Positions 24,486 through 35,361 of a stretch of DNA of 64,000 nucleotides are shown here, one piece after another. The stretch lies in NCBI RefSeq assembly GCF_009208075.1, contig NZ_WFKJ01000002.1, positions 62,001 to 126,000 on the forward strand, given 5' to 3'. Made by a program: the position numbers and the translations under genes. Below the pieces are notes generated by a model. That model worked only from the letters and a program-made list of their open reading frames with translations, was not told where the DNA came from and ran no database searches. The first letter of the stretch is position 1; the number at the start of each line of letters is the position of its first letter. Origin of the DNA: Poseidonibacter ostreae. GTDB taxonomy: Bacteria > Campylobacterota > Campylobacteria > Campylobacterales > Arcobacteraceae.

Positions 24486-25502
24486 ATGAAATTATTAAAA
24501 ACTGCCTCATTATCAGTTGCTGCTTTAGCATTAGCTTCAAGTTTTGCATCTGCAGATACATTAGATTCAGTAAAAAGTAAAGGTACATTAAGTTGTGGTG
24601 TTTCAACTGGTATTGCTGGATTCTCAGCTACAGATTCAAGTGGTGCATGGAAAGGTTTAGATGTTGATATGTGTAAAGCTGTTGCATCTGCTGTATTTGG
24701 TGATGCTTCAAAAGTTAAATATGTTCCTTTAACTGCTAAAGAAAGATTTACAGCTCTTCAAAGTGGTGAAATTGATATGTTATCAAGATCAACTACTTGG
24801 ACAAATACAAGAGATACTTCTTTAGGTTTAAACTTTGCTGGTGTAAACTATTATGATGGTCAAGGTTTCTTAGTTTCTAAAAATATTGGAGTTAAATCTG
24901 CTTTAGAATTAGATGGAGCAACTGTTTGTATTCAAGCAGGAACTACAACTGAGCTTAACTTAACTGATTACTTCAAAGCTAATAAAATGACTTATAAACC
25001 AATTACTTATGATACATCTGGACAAACAATTGAAGGATTTAAATCTGGTCGTTGTGATGTTGTAACTTCTGATGCTTCTCAATTATATGGTTTAGTATTA
25101 AAAGTAAAAGATCCTTCATCTGTTGAAGTATTACCTGAAATTATTTCAAAAGAGCCTTTAGGACCAGTTGTTAGACAAGGTGATGATAAATGGTTTAATA
25201 TTGTTAAATGGTCTCATATTGCAATGTTAAATGCTGAAGAATTTGGTATCACACAAGCAAATGTTGATTCAATGAAAGGTAGCAAAAACCCTGGTATTAA
25301 AAGAATTTTAGGTGAATCTGGTGAAGCTGGTAAAAACTTAGGATTAGATGATAAATGGGCATACAATATTATTAAAAATGTTGGAAACTACGGTGAGTCA
25401 TTTGATAGAAATGTTGGAAAAAATTCACCACTTAAAATTTCAAGAGGTTTAAATAAACTTTGGAATGATGGTGGACTTCAATATGGTGCACCTATTAGAT
25501 AA
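24486..25502 (+). CDS. Polar amino-acid ABC transporter substrate-binding protein (AapJ-like)
   Basis: Periplasmic receptor of 338 residues with a signal peptide (1-23, cleavage after SFASA) and the SBP family 3 fold: TLDSVKSKGTLSCGVSTG, FTALQSGEIDMLSRSTTWT and TVCIQAGTTTELNLTDYF. It resembles AapJ, the general L-amino-acid receptor, as do the long permeases that follow. A terminator-like hairpin between this gene and the permeases would keep receptor levels above those of the membrane parts. Confidence 0.9.
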   Translation: MKLLKTASLSVAALALASSFASADTLDSVKSKGTLSCGVSTGIAGFSATDSSGAWKGLDVDMCKAVASAVFGDASKVKYVPLTAKERFTALQSGEIDMLSRSTTWTNTRDTSLGLNFAGVNYYDGQGFLVSKNIGVKSALELDGATVCIQAGTTTELNLTDYFKANKMTYKPITYDTSGQTIEGFKSGRCDVVTSDASQLYGLVLKVKDPSSVEVLPEIISKEPLGPVVRQGDDKWFNIVKWSHIAMLNAEEFGITQANVDSMKGSKNPGIKRILGESGEAGKNLGLDDKWAYNIIKNVGNYGESFDRNVGKNSPLKISRGLNKLWNDGGLQYGAPIR

Positions 25503-25535
25503 TAGATAAGGAATATATTAATTATTTAATAGCGA

Positions 25536-25560
25536 GGGGAAATTTAATTTCCCCTTTTTT
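25536..25560 (+). terminator. Leaky terminator inside the amino-acid ABC operon
   Basis: GGGGAAA (25536-25542) and TTTCCCC (25548-25554) close a short loop and are followed by TTTTTT. It lies between the substrate-binding gene and the first permease, so partial readthrough is expected rather than full termination. Confidence 0.8.
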
Positions 25561-25577
25561 AATGACAAGGTAAAAAA

Positions 25578-26762
25578 ATGAACAAACACAAAAGGGCTAA
25601 ACAGCCACAGGTTGCTTTTTATAACAACCCCGAAAATAGAGCCATTATCTATCAGATAGTAGCATTAGTATTAATATTTTTTGTAACATACTTTGTTATA
25701 AATAATATGTTTATAAATATTGAAAAGCGTGGGATTAATACAGGATTCGATTTTTTAAGTTCAGAAGCTGGATTTGGAATACTTCAATCACTAATTGAAT
25801 ATGATGAATCTGATACACATGGAAAAGTTTTTATTGTTGGATTACTAAATACTATATTAGTTTCAGTAATTGGTATAATATTTGCAACAATCATTGGACT
25901 TCTAGTTGGTATTGGTAGATTGTCAAAAAACTTTATGGTAGCTAAATTATCACTTATTTATGTGGAAACTTTTAGAAACATTCCAATTTTATTACAAATT
26001 CTGTTCTGGTATAATGTTGTATTAGCCTCACTTCCAAGCCCAAGACAAAGTATCTCTTTCTTTGATTCTATTTTCTTTAATAACCGTGGTTTATATATTC
26101 CACGACCTATTTTAGAAAGTGGATTTACAGCTGTAATTATTGCTTTTATTATTGCAATTGCAGGAGTTTTTTATCTATCAAAATGGGCGAATAAAAGACA
26201 TGATGAAACAGGTCAAGAATTTCCAACTTTTTGGGTTTCACTTGCAATCTTAATTTCTGCACCTTTACTTGTTTTCTTAATAAGTGGAAGTCCTGCAAGT
26301 TTAGAAATAGCAGCACTTAAAGGTTTTAACTTTAAAGGTGGATGGACTTTAATTCCTGAATTATTAGCACTTGCATTTGCACTTAGTATCTATACAGCTA
26401 CTTATATTGCTGAAGCAGTTCGTGCTGGTATTGAAGCCGTTCCAAAAGGTCAAAAAGAAGCAGCTAGTGCTTTAGGATTAAAAGATCACGTAATATTAAA
26501 GAAAGTTGTTTTACCACAAGCTTTAAGAGTTATTATTCCACCTGTGATTAATCAATATCTTAACTTAGTAAAAAACTCCTCTCTTGCAACTGCAATTGGA
26601 TATCCAGAACTTGTAACAATATTCTCTGGAACTTCTTTAAATCAAGTTGGACAAGCAATTGAAATCATTTTAATGACAATGGCTGTTTATTTAACACTGA
26701 GTATATTAATTTCTATTTTAATGAATTATATAAACTCTAGAATGCAAATAAAGGAGAGATAA
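25578..26762 (+). CDS. Amino-acid ABC transporter permease (AapQ-like)
   Basis: Inner-membrane subunit of 394 residues with about 8 TM helices and two permease half-segments separated by a long insert, as in AapQ. The binding-protein-dependent transport signature appears at EAVRAGIEAVPKGQKEAASALGLKDHVILKKVVLPQALRVIIPP, where the EAA loop contacts the ATPase. It pairs with the next gene and the ATPase at 27864. The stop is 1 base before the next ATG. Confidence 0.9.
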   Translation: MNKHKRAKQPQVAFYNNPENRAIIYQIVALVLIFFVTYFVINNMFINIEKRGINTGFDFLSSEAGFGILQSLIEYDESDTHGKVFIVGLLNTILVSVIGIIFATIIGLLVGIGRLSKNFMVAKLSLIYVETFRNIPILLQILFWYNVVLASLPSPRQSISFFDSIFFNNRGLYIPRPILESGFTAVIIAFIIAIAGVFYLSKWANKRHDETGQEFPTFWVSLAILISAPLLVFLISGSPASLEIAALKGFNFKGGWTLIPELLALAFALSIYTATYIAEAVRAGIEAVPKGQKEAASALGLKDHVILKKVVLPQALRVIIPPVINQYLNLVKNSSLATAIGYPELVTIFSGTSLNQVGQAIEIILMTMAVYLTLSILISILMNYINSRMQIKER

Positions 26763-26763
26763 T

Positions 26764-27843
26764 ATGGCAACTTATGAAAAACTAGAAGCAAGACCAGCTC
26801 CTTTAGGTACAAAAGGAATAATTCATTGGGCAAAAGAGAACTTATTCTCTTCAATACTTAGTTCTATTTTAACACTAGTATCTTTTTATCTATTATATGT
26901 AACTGTTCCTCCTTTATTAGATTGGATGATTTTTGATGCAACTTGGAGTGGGACAAAAGATGAGATAACAAAAGAAGGTGCTAGATGGATTTTTATATTT
27001 GAAAAATTCAATCAATTTATCTATGGTTTTTATCCAGAAGAACTTTACTGGAGACCAAACTTAGCACTTGTTATTTTTGTTGCATATGTAATTGCATTTA
27101 AAAAATTTGATAGTATAAAAATTAAAGCATTTATAATTATCTCTTTTCCTATTATCACATATACTTTAGTAGCTGGTGGTTTTGGATTAGAAGTTGTTGA
27201 AACAGAAAAATGGGGAGGATTACTTCTTACAATTATTGTAGCTTCTGTAGGTATTATTGCGTCTTTTCCAATAGGAATTTTATTTGCATTAGGTCGTCAA
27301 TCTAATATGCCTATTATACGAACACTTAGTGTTATTTATATTGAGTTTATTAGAGGGGTTCCTTTAATTACATTACTATTTATGTCTTCAGTAATTTTAC
27401 CTTTATTCTTCCCTGAGGGAATGGATTTTGATAAATTACTTCGAGCATTAATTGGTATTACATTATTCCAAGCTGCATATATAGCAGAAGTTATAAGAGG
27501 TGGATTACAAGCAATACCAAAAGGTCAATATGAAGCAGCAGATGCTTTAGGATTAACTTACTGGAAATCAATGGGATTAATTATACTTCCACAAGCACTT
27601 AAAATTTCTATTCCAAATATAGTTGGATCGTTTATCTCTTTATTTAAAGATACAACGCTTATTTTAATTATTGGATTATTTGATATTTTAGCAATGGTAA
27701 CACTTACAAATAGTGATACAAATTGGCTTGGTTTTGAAACAGAAGGTTATGTATTTGTAACAATGATTTATTGGGTTATTTGTTTTAGTATGTCTAGATA
27801 TGCTAAATCGATTGAAGATAAATTTAATACAGATCACAAATAG
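26764..27843 (+). CDS. Amino-acid ABC transporter permease (AapM-like)
   Basis: Second inner-membrane subunit, 359 residues, about 8 TM helices. The EAA loop is EVIRGGLQAIPKGQYEAADALGLTYWKSMGLIILPQALKISIP, closely parallel to the first permease, indicating a heterodimer. An extended N-terminal region of about 140 residues precedes the core permease domain, as in AapM. AAGGAGAGATAAT precedes the ATG. Confidence 0.9.
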   Translation: MATYEKLEARPAPLGTKGIIHWAKENLFSSILSSILTLVSFYLLYVTVPPLLDWMIFDATWSGTKDEITKEGARWIFIFEKFNQFIYGFYPEELYWRPNLALVIFVAYVIAFKKFDSIKIKAFIIISFPIITYTLVAGGFGLEVVETEKWGGLLLTIIVASVGIIASFPIGILFALGRQSNMPIIRTLSVIYIEFIRGVPLITLLFMSSVILPLFFPEGMDFDKLLRALIGITLFQAAYIAEVIRGGLQAIPKGQYEAADALGLTYWKSMGLIILPQALKISIPNIVGSFISLFKDTTLILIIGLFDILAMVTLTNSDTNWLGFETEGYVFVTMIYWVICFSMSRYAKSIEDKFNTDHK

Positions 27844-27863
27844 TAGAAGAATAGGAAAGAATT

Positions 27864-28610
27864 ATGAGTGAATTAGAATATATGATAGAAATGAACGAAG
27901 TTAATAAATGGTATGGAGATTTCCATGTACTTAAAAATGTTAACTTAAAAGTTAAAAAAGGTGAAAGAGTTGTAATTTGTGGACCTTCAGGTTCTGGAAA
28001 GTCTACTACAATTAGATGTGTTAATAGACTTGAACCTTTTCAAGAAGGTCAAATTATTGTTAATGGATTAGAATTAACTGAAGATGTAAAAAGAATTAGG
28101 GAAGTAAGAACTCATGTTGGAATGGTATTTCAACACTTTAATCTTTTTCCACATCTTTCAATTTTAGAAAATTTAATTTTAGCACCAACATGGGTTGGGA
28201 AAAAACCTAGAAAAGAAGCAATTGAAACTGCGATGCATTATTTAGAAAGAGTAAAGATTGCAGATCAAGCTGATAAATATCCAAATCAATTATCAGGTGG
28301 ACAACAACAACGTGTTGCAATTGCAAGATGTTTATGTTCAAATCCTGATATTATGCTATTTGATGAACCAACAGCAGCACTAGATCCTGAAATGATTGGT
28401 GAAGTTCTTGATGTTATGACAGAACTAGCAGAAGATGGTATTACTATGGTTTGTGTTACTCATGAAATGGGATTTGCTAAAAAAGTTGCAGATAGAGTAA
28501 TTTTTATGGATGCAGGTCAAATTGTTGAAGAAAATGAACCAAATGAATTCTTTGATAATCCACAATCTGATAGATTAAAACTATTCTTAGAACAAATTTT
28601 AGACCACTAA
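27864..28610 (+). CDS. Amino-acid ABC transporter ATP-binding protein (AapP-like)
   Basis: Cytoplasmic ATPase of 248 residues energising the two permeases. Walker A is GPSGSGKST, the signature motif [15 protein letters not shown], Walker [16 protein letters not shown] and the switch histidine lies in [22 protein letters not shown] precedes the ATG 20 bp after the AapM-like gene. Polar-amino-acid ATPase subfamily; substrate range cannot be read from sequence. Confidence 0.92.
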   Translation: MSELEYMIEMNEVNKWYGDFHVLKNVNLKVKKGERVVICGPSGSGKSTTIRCVNRLEPFQEGQIIVNGLELTEDVKRIREVRTHVGMVFQHFNLFPHLSILENLILAPTWVGKKPRKEAIETAMHYLERVKIADQADKYPNQLSGGQQQRVAIARCLCSNPDIMLFDEPTAALDPEMIGEVLDVMTELAEDGITMVCVTHEMGFAKKVADRVIFMDAGQIVEENEPNEFFDNPQSDRLKLFLEQILDH

Positions 28611-28632
28611 TAATTTAAAATACTAGCTTAAA

Positions 28633-28659
28633 ACGAATATTCAATATAAGAGTATTCGT
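28633..28659 (+). terminator. Possible weak terminator between aapP-like and sdaA
   Basis: ACGAATATTC (28633-28642) can pair with GAGTATTCGT (28650-28659) with one mismatch. Only a short A/T stretch follows, so it may be an attenuator or an mRNA-stabilising hairpin rather than a full terminator. Confidence 0.4.
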
Positions 28660-28681
28660 ATTTAAATATTAAGGTTATAAA

Positions 28682-30055
28682 ATGACTATATTTAATCTTT
28701 TTAAAATAGGCATTGGTCCATCAAGTTCTCATACAGTTGGTCCAATGATTATTACAAAAAACTTCTGTACATTAATAAAAAAGCAAAATTACTTTTCAAA
28801 CTTAACAAGAATAAAAGTTGAACTTTTTGGCTCTTTAGGCTCTACAGGAATTGGACACCATAGTGATGTTGCTGTTTTATTAGGCTTACTTGGACATGAC
28901 CCTAAAACTATAAATACAAGTAAAATAAATAATATTATTGACAATATTAAAACTACTTCTACTCTTAGATTATTAAATGAAAAAACAATAAACTTTTCAA
29001 TAGCAAAAGATTTAATCTTGCATAAAAGAAAAACTTTACCTTTTCATCCAAATGCTATAAAAATTACAATTTATAATTTAAAGAATGAGTTGTTTTCAAA
29101 AATTTATTATTCTATTGGCGGGGGAGAAGTTATAAGTGAAGATGAAATTAATAGTAAAAACAGTATTTCAAAAAAAGATGACCTATCTTTACCATACAAT
29201 TTTTCTAATGCAAAAGAGTTATTAAAACAATGTAAAGATAATAAACTTACAATTTCCGAACTAATCTTTGAAAATGAAAAAGCATATAGAAGTGAAGATA
29301 AAATAAAAGAGTCTTTATTAGAAATATGGAAAGTTATGAATGAGTGTGTTTTAAATGGGTTAAATTCTGATGGTATTTTACCAGGAGGACTTAATGTTTC
29401 TAAAAGAGCATATAAAATCCATCAAAAGTTAAGAGAGAAAAGAACAACTGATCCTTTATCTTTTGTTGATTGGATTAATTTATATGCACTTGCCGTAAAT
29501 GAAGAAAATGCATCAGGGAAAAGAGTAGTAACTGCTCCTACAAATGGAGCAGCTGGAATTATTCCTGCAGTGTTACACTATATAATTAATTTTTTAGTAC
29601 ATAAAGAAGACAAAGAACAAGTTATTATAAATTTTTTATTAACAGCAGGAGCAATTGGACTTTTATATCAAAGAAATGCTTCTATTTCAGGTGCTGATGT
29701 AGGATGTCAAGGAGAAGTTGGAGTAGCTTGTTCTATGGCAGCTGGTGCAATGGCTGAGTATTTAGGTGCAAATATAGAACAAATAGAAAATGCAGCAGAA
29801 ATTGCAATGGAACATAATTTAGGTCTTACTTGTGATCCAATTGGAGGACTTGTTCAAATTCCTTGTATTGAAAGAAATGCTATGGCTGCAATGAAAGCTA
29901 TAAATGCAGCCAGAATGGCACTAAATGAAGATGGAACACATTATGTTTCACTAGATTCTGTTATTAAAACAATGTATACAACTGGAAAAGATATGCAAAA
30001 TAAGTACAAGGAAACATCAAAAGCTGGATTAGCTGTTCATTATGTTGAATGTTAA
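28682..30055 (+). CDS. sdaA: L-serine ammonia-lyase (iron-sulfur type)
   Basis: Deaminates L-serine to pyruvate and ammonia, a main carbon entry route in Campylobacterota. The 457-residue protein has the beta domain ([13 protein letters not shown]) and alpha domain ([16 protein letters not shown]) fused in one chain. Fe-S ligand cysteines lie in [26 protein letters not shown] and [18 protein letters not shown]. It sits downstream of the amino-acid transporter, fitting uptake and catabolism of serine. Confidence 0.94.
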   Translation: MTIFNLFKIGIGPSSSHTVGPMIITKNFCTLIKKQNYFSNLTRIKVELFGSLGSTGIGHHSDVAVLLGLLGHDPKTINTSKINNIIDNIKTTSTLRLLNEKTINFSIAKDLILHKRKTLPFHPNAIKITIYNLKNELFSKIYYSIGGGEVISEDEINSKNSISKKDDLSLPYNFSNAKELLKQCKDNKLTISELIFENEKAYRSEDKIKESLLEIWKVMNECVLNGLNSDGILPGGLNVSKRAYKIHQKLREKRTTDPLSFVDWINLYALAVNEENASGKRVVTAPTNGAAGIIPAVLHYIINFLVHKEDKEQVIINFLLTAGAIGLLYQRNASISGADVGCQGEVGVACSMAAGAMAEYLGANIEQIENAAEIAMEHNLGLTCDPIGGLVQIPCIERNAMAAMKAINAARMALNEDGTHYVSLDSVIKTMYTTGKDMQNKYKETSKAGLAVHYVEC

Positions 30056-30067
30056 TTCTTATTTTTA

Positions 30068-30694
30068 TTAACTACTAGCTAACCAAATACCAATACCCAT
30101 CATTAATATACCGGCTACTTTATTTATAAGTCTAACATTTGAGCTATTTTGTAATAACTTTCTTAAGGTCTTACCTCCAGTTGCATAAATAATTAAACAT
30201 GAAAACTCTAAAACTAAAATCATAAATATTAAAACTATTAATTGTGAAGTCATTGGCAATTTATCATCTATAAAAGGTGGAAGAAGTGCTATAAAAAAAG
30301 CCCATCCTTTGGGATTTGCAATTGCTGTTATAAAACCTTGGATAGCTAAACTTTTTTTAGAAACATTATAATTACATTCATCTAAACTTAATGCCATCTT
30401 ACCACGAGAAAGCCACATTTGAATACCAAGATAAAATAAATAAGCTCCACCTCCATATTTTAAAACTAAAAATATACTTGGATATTTAAGCATAATTGTT
30501 GCAACACCTATAACAGAAGCAGTTGCAACCAGTCCAACTCCAATGAGTTCTCCATACATCATATAAAATGTTTTCTTTAAACCAATACTCATCCCCATAC
30601 TTAAAGACAAAGTCATACACATTCCAGGAGTAATAGATACAACAAAAAAAGTAGGAATAAAAACAGCAAGAAGAGTGAAGTTTACAAAATCCAA
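30068..30694 (-). CDS. LysE-family amino-acid exporter
   Basis: Inner-membrane efflux protein of 208 residues with about 6 TM helices and the family N-terminus FFVVSITPGMCMTLSLSMGMSIGLKKTF. FITAIANPKGWAFFIALLPPF is also typical of LysE/RhtB members. It is convergent with sdaA and divergent from an XRE-cupin regulator, which may control it. Exported substrate not known. Confidence 0.88.
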   Translation of the reverse strand: MDFVNFTLLAVFIPTFFVVSITPGMCMTLSLSMGMSIGLKKTFYMMYGELIGVGLVATASVIGVATIMLKYPSIFLVLKYGGGAYLFYLGIQMWLSRGKMALSLDECNYNVSKKSLAIQGFITAIANPKGWAFFIALLPPFIDDKLPMTSQLIVLIFMILVLEFSCLIIYATGGKTLRKLLQNSSNVRLINKVAGILMMGIGIWLASS

Positions 30695-30755
30695 AATAAT
30701 CCTTTAAAAAACGATTATATACAAAAGAGAATAAAAAAGTGTCTATTTAATTAGC

Positions 30756-30761
30756 TATAAT
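30756..30761 (+). promoter_or_regulatory. -10 element of the XRE-cupin regulator
   Basis: TATAAT sits 32 bp before the GTG start. A GGGGAGAAAG ribosome binding site follows. Confidence 0.55.
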
Positions 30762-30792
30762 AATTAAAATAAAGATAAAGGGGAGAAAGATT

Positions 30793-31374
30793 GTGTCTAA
30801 AGAGTTTAATGTTGGAAAAAAAATCAAAGATTTACGAATACAAAAAAATATGAATGCAAAAGAGTTAGCACATATGTCTAAAATCTCTGTTGGTATGTTA
30901 TCTCAATTAGAAAATGGTTCAACACAAGGTTCAGTTGAAACCTTACGAAAAATTGCTAAAGTATTAGATACAACTTTAGCACAATTATTTACTGATGAAG
31001 AAACAGTAAATACGCCATTTGTAAATGAAGAATCAAAATATATTGTAAAAAAAGCTAATAGAAAAAAGATATCTTTTCCTGATCCTTTATACAACTGTGA
31101 ACTTTTAGTACCAAATTTACAAGGTGCTATAGAGTTTGTATTAGTAAGGCTAGGTCCAAATAGACTTAGTGATGATATTTTACCTCACTCTAAAGGTGGA
31201 GAAGAGTGTAATTATGTTTTAGATGGAGAAATAGTAGTTACTCTTGAAAATCAAGAGTTTACACTTCAAAAAGGAGACAGTATTAGATTTAAACCTGAAA
31301 CTCCTCATAAAATTGAAAATAGAAGCCTTAAAAAAGCTTCTTATATTTCAGCTATTACTCCTGTTTCTTTTTAA
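30793..31374 (+). CDS. XRE-family regulator with C-terminal cupin domain
   Basis: A 193-residue regulator with an N-terminal helix-turn-helix (NVGKKIKDLRIQKNMNAKELAHMSKISVGMLSQLENGS, about 5-43) and a cupin sensor domain (about 105-190). The cupin holds HSKGGEECNYVLDGEIVVTLE and GDSIRFKPETPHKIEN. Such proteins often bind small metabolites and repress amino-acid or polyamine genes. The start is GTG, with GGGGAGAAAG upstream. Divergent lysE and nearby sdaA are likely targets. Its stop overlaps the convergent TrpD2-like gene by 4 bp. Confidence 0.88.
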   Translation: MSKEFNVGKKIKDLRIQKNMNAKELAHMSKISVGMLSQLENGSTQGSVETLRKIAKVLDTTLAQLFTDEETVNTPFVNEESKYIVKKANRKKISFPDPLYNCELLVPNLQGAIEFVLVRLGPNRLSDDILPHSKGGEECNYVLDGEIVVTLENQEFTLQKGDSIRFKPETPHKIENRSLKKASYISAITPVSF

Positions 31375-32264
31375 TCTACCATTTCATAAGCTTCTTTAAT
31401 ATCGTTTGATTTTTTTGAAGCTATTAAAAACATCGCAGCATTTAATTTAGCAAGTTTTTCTAAGTCATTACTTGGATTTTTTGTCATATTTAAAGAATCT
31501 TCTTTACTTATAACTGTAGTTGATTTATTATAGTTTATTCCAAAATATTCAGGGTCAATTTTATGTTCAGATATTACTCCATCTTTATTTAACCAATATT
31601 TACACTTTGAAAAGATTTCAGGTGTTCCTTCATTTCCTTTTACAATTACTAAGTGTTCATAGTTTTTACCAAAAAGTTCATTATATTTTACAACATAAGG
31701 CTTATGAAATGCTGCGTTAATAGCATATTTTGAATTTCCTGGGTTTAACAGTTTTTCAACTGTATTAAATGCTGTTCTTAAACCTAAAATATTTCTAATT
31801 TTTGTAAGTTCGCTTAGTTCTTTAAAATAATCTGCTCTATCAAAATAATGAATATTATCATCAAACTTTATATTTGCATTTAATTCTTTTAAAGTTAAAC
31901 CTTTTTTTGCAGGTTGTAACTCATCTCCACTTACAACAATATTTAAATCAAATTTCTTTAAATATTTTGCAACTAAAGGTAATATATATGGATTATCAGC
32001 TTTTCCATCAAAGGGATAACCTAACTCAATTGAGTTTTCTACTGTTTGTCTTTTTATATATTTATCACAAACATTAAATGTAGTTTTTAATTCTTCTATA
32101 GTTTCAAGTCTAACTCTCCAACCTAATAAAAACGCAGCAATCTGCTCAGAATAAACACTTTGATTAAGAATACATTCCATCGCATCTATCATTTCATTTT
32201 CTTTTAACTCTCTATTTGATTTAGGTCCAGTTCCAACTGCTCTAATATATTCATGAAAAGCCAT
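31371..32264 (-). CDS. TrpD2/YbiB-like glycosyltransferase-family-3 protein (paralogue 2)
   Basis: A 297-residue paralogue of the gene at 7655-8572, matching along its whole length: RAVGTGPKSNRELKENEMIDA, AAFLLGWRVRLET, IRNILGLRTAFNTVEKLLNPG and IVKGNEGTPEIF. Like the first copy it lacks the PRPP-binding GTGGD loop. It is divergent from napA and shares a 273-bp upstream region containing a palindromic FNR-like box, so it might be co-regulated, though no convincing minus-strand -10 at the right spacing is seen. Function not established. Confidence 0.7.
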   Translation of the reverse strand: MAFHEYIRAVGTGPKSNRELKENEMIDAMECILNQSVYSEQIAAFLLGWRVRLETIEELKTTFNVCDKYIKRQTVENSIELGYPFDGKADNPYILPLVAKYLKKFDLNIVVSGDELQPAKKGLTLKELNANIKFDDNIHYFDRADYFKELSELTKIRNILGLRTAFNTVEKLLNPGNSKYAINAAFHKPYVVKYNELFGKNYEHLVIVKGNEGTPEIFSKCKYWLNKDGVISEHKIDPEYFGINYNKSTTVISKEDSLNMTKNPSNDLEKLAKLNAAMFLIASKKSNDIKEAYEMVD

Positions 32265-32460
32265 TTTTTTTCCTTAAATTATTTATAAAGAAAATAATAT
32301 CTTAATATGAATCCTAGACTGATGATTTAAATCAAGTTAATAAAACATCATTATTATCATATTTGTAAGTTTCAAGAACAAAATAATTTTTTTATAGGAA
32401 CCTTATAGTCGCTAATTGAGAAAATAGGACAAAAAGTATCTTAATTTAAACTTAAGTTAC

Positions 32461-32502
32461 TTGACTTTAGTCAATGGCTAATCTTAAACTAAGTGGTATA
32501 AT
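32461..32502 (+). promoter_or_regulatory. FNR/DNR-like box and -10 of the nap operon
   Basis: TTGACTTTAGTCAA (32461-32474) is a perfect dyad. TATAAT begins exactly 36 bp after it at 32497-32502. The predicted start at 32509 puts the box centre at -41.5 and gives a 29-nt leader to the napA ATG at 32538. Confidence 0.8.
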
Positions 32503-32537
32503 TCCTAAGTAAAATTAACTTGATTAAAGGAGAAAAT

Positions 32538-35342
32538 ATGTCGCTATCAAGAAGAGATTTTCTTAAAAGCTCAGCAGCCGCTTCAGCAGCAGCCGCAATA
32601 GGTATGAATGTACCAACAGAATTAGCAGCAAAAGCAACTGCAGCCGAAGGTGGTTGGAGATGGGATAAAGCAGCTTGTCGTTTCTGTGGAACAGGATGTG
32701 GAATTATGCTTGCTACTAAAGGTGGTAAGATTGTTGCAGTTAAAGGTGATCCAGCAGCACCAGTAAACAGAGGTCTTAACTGTATTAAAGGTTACTTCAA
32801 TGCAAAAATTATGTATGGTGCTGATAGATTAAAACAACCATTATTAAGAGTAGATGCAAAAGGTAACTTTGATAAGAAAGGTAGCTTTGCACCAGTTTCT
32901 TGGGAAAGAGCTTTTGATGAGATGGAACTTAACATCAAAAAAGCACTTAAAGCTTCTGGACCTGAAGGTGTTGGTGTATTTGCTTCTGGGCAATACACTG
33001 TTATGGAAGGATACGCAGCTCAAAAGATGATGAAAGGTGGATTTAGATCAAATGCATTTGATCCAAATGCTAGACACTGTATGGCATCTGCTGTTGTTGG
33101 TTTCTACCAAACTTTTGGAATTGATGAACCATCTGGTTGTTATGATGATATTGAGCTTACTGATACTATTGTATCTTGGGGTTCTAATATGGCAGAAATG
33201 CACCCTATTTTATGGTCAAGAGTTACTGATAGAAAATTATCTGCTCCTGATAAAGTTAAAGTAATTAATATTTCAACTTATAGACATAGAACTTCTGACT
33301 TAGCTGATAGTGAAATTATCTTCACTCCAAATACAGACCTTGCTTTATGGAATTATATTGCAAGAGAAATCGTATATAACGCACCTGAATCAATTGATTG
33401 GGATTTCGTTAAAGAACATATCGTATTTGCTGCATCTCCTGTTAATATGGGTTATGGTATGAGAAGAGCTGGTGAAAAATCTATTGTTGATGGTAAATAT
33501 TCTAAATTAGAAATGGAAACTATTGATAAAGAAATGGTTAAAGTTATTTCTGAAACTGAAGCACCTGCATTAGCTCCTTATGGATATAAAGCTGGCGATA
33601 AAATGGAAAATAAACCAGCTGGTCTTAAACACTGGGAAATTTCTTTTGAAGAGTACAAAAAATTCTTAGAGCCATATACTTTAGATTATGTTGCAAAAAT
33701 TTCTAAAGGTAATCCTGATGAAGATATCAATAAATTTAAAGCTAAATTACAAGAATTAGCAAACCTTTATATTGAAAAAAATAGAAAAGTTGTATCTTTC
33801 TGGACTATGGGAATGAATCAACATACAAGAGGAACTTGGGTTAATACTTTAGCATACAATGTTCACTTCTTATTAAATAAACAAGCTAAGCCAGGTTCTG
33901 GTGCATTCTCATTAACTGGTCAACCATCAGCTTGTGGAACTGCAAGAGAAGTTGGAACATTTGCACATAGATTACCAGCGGATATGATGGTAGCAAATCC
34001 TAAGCATAGAACAATTACTGAAAATGCATGGAAAGTTCCAAATGGAACATTAAATCCTGTTGGAAACCAACACATTATGAAAATCCATAGAGATATTGAA
34101 GATGGTGTTGTTAAATTTGCATGGGTAAATGTTTGTAATCCATACCAAGATACAGCATCTGCTACTCACTGGATTAAAGCGGCAAGAGAAATGGATAACT
34201 TTATTGTAACTTCTGATGGATACCCTGGTATTTCAGCAAAAGTTTCTGACCTTATCTTACCATCTGCTATGATTTATGAAAAATGGGGAGCTTACGGAAA
34301 TGCTGAAAGAAGAACTCAACATTGGAGACAACAAGTATTACCAGTAGGTGATGCAATGTCTGATACATGGCAATGGGTTGAACTTTCAAAAAGATTTACT
34401 GTAAAAGACGTATGGGGTGAACAACCACTAAGAGGTGGAAAAAAATTACCAGACGTAATAGCAGCAGCAAAAGCAATGGGATATACAGAAGATACAACTA
34501 TGTATGAGATTCTTTTTGCAAATGAAAAAGCAAAATCTTATAAAATAGATTTAGAAGATCCAATTCAAGCTGGATATGACAATACTGATGGTATTGGTGA
34601 TTCAAGAAATGTGATTGGTTCAGATGGTAAAGTATTTAAAGGATACGGATTCTTTATTCAAAAATACTTATTTGAAGAATACGCAGATTTCGGACGTGGA
34701 CATGCTCACGATTTAGCTGATTTTGATACTTACCACAAAGTAAGAGGACTTAAATGGCCAGTTGTTGATGGTAAAGAAACTCAATGGAGATTTAATACTA
34801 AATACGATCCATACGCTAAAAAATATGGTAAAGATGGAACTGATTTTGCATTCTACGGTACATTAGCAAAAGCATTATCTCAAGGTGATTTATTAGGTGT
34901 TAAAGAAAAAGCTAAAAAATCATTAAAAAATAAAGCTAAAATATTTGCAAGACCATATATGGATCCTCCAGAAGTTCCAGATGAAACTTACCCAGTATGG
35001 TTAAGTACAGGTAGAGTTTTAGAACACTGGCATTCAGGAACTATGACTATGAGAGTACCTGAATTATATAGAGCAGTACCAGAGGCATTATGTTACATGC
35101 ACCCTGAAGATGCTAAGAAATATGGTGTTAAACAAGGTGGTTTAGCATGGGTTGAATCTAGACGTGGAAAAGTTAAAGCTAGAGTTGAAACAAGAGGAAG
35201 AAATAGACCTTCAAAAGGTTTAGTATTTGTACCTTGGTTTGATGAGAAAGTTTTCATTAACAAAGTATGTGCTGATTATACTTGTCCTCAATCAAAACAA
35301 ACAGACTTTAAAAAGTGTGCAGTTAAAATTTATAAAGCGTAA
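32538..35342 (+). CDS. napA: Periplasmic nitrate reductase catalytic subunit
   Basis: Mo-bisMGD enzyme reducing nitrate to nitrite in the periplasm. The 934-residue protein has a Tat signal (SRRDFLKSS, residues 4-12), a [4Fe-4S] site C47-X2-C50-X3-C54-X27-C82 and the Mo-ligand Cys181 in [12 protein letters not shown]. It is longer than enterobacterial NapA because of an insert around residues 300-400, typical for Campylobacterota. The start at 32538 is preferred over an in-frame ATG six codons earlier because AAAGGAG precedes it and the Tat motif then sits at the N-terminus. Confidence 0.97.
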   Translation: MSLSRRDFLKSSAAASAAAAIGMNVPTELAAKATAAEGGWRWDKAACRFCGTGCGIMLATKGGKIVAVKGDPAAPVNRGLNCIKGYFNAKIMYGADRLKQPLLRVDAKGNFDKKGSFAPVSWERAFDEMELNIKKALKASGPEGVGVFASGQYTVMEGYAAQKMMKGGFRSNAFDPNARHCMASAVVGFYQTFGIDEPSGCYDDIELTDTIVSWGSNMAEMHPILWSRVTDRKLSAPDKVKVINISTYRHRTSDLADSEIIFTPNTDLALWNYIAREIVYNAPESIDWDFVKEHIVFAASPVNMGYGMRRAGEKSIVDGKYSKLEMETIDKEMVKVISETEAPALAPYGYKAGDKMENKPAGLKHWEISFEEYKKFLEPYTLDYVAKISKGNPDEDINKFKAKLQELANLYIEKNRKVVSFWTMGMNQHTRGTWVNTLAYNVHFLLNKQAKPGSGAFSLTGQPSACGTAREVGTFAHRLPADMMVANPKHRTITENAWKVPNGTLNPVGNQHIMKIHRDIEDGVVKFAWVNVCNPYQDTASATHWIKAAREMDNFIVTSDGYPGISAKVSDLILPSAMIYEKWGAYGNAERRTQHWRQQVLPVGDAMSDTWQWVELSKRFTVKDVWGEQPLRGGKKLPDVIAAAKAMGYTEDTTMYEILFANEKAKSYKIDLEDPIQAGYDNTDGIGDSRNVIGSDGKVFKGYGFFIQKYLFEEYADFGRGHAHDLADFDTYHKVRGLKWPVVDGKETQWRFNTKYDPYAKKYGKDGTDFAFYGTLAKALSQGDLLGVKEKAKKSLKNKAKIFARPYMDPPEVPDETYPVWLSTGRVLEHWHSGTMTMRVPELYRAVPEALCYMHPEDAKKYGVKQGGLAWVESRRGKVKARVETRGRNRPSKGLVFVPWFDEKVFINKVCADYTCPQSKQTDFKKCAVKIYKA

Positions 35343-35361
35343 ATAAGGAGGGTGTATTGTT

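Noticed and set aside
32433-32474. Minus-strand use of the nap box for the TrpD2-like gene
   Set aside because: The only hexamer at the right distance (TACTTT) is poor and would give a leader of about 160 nt.
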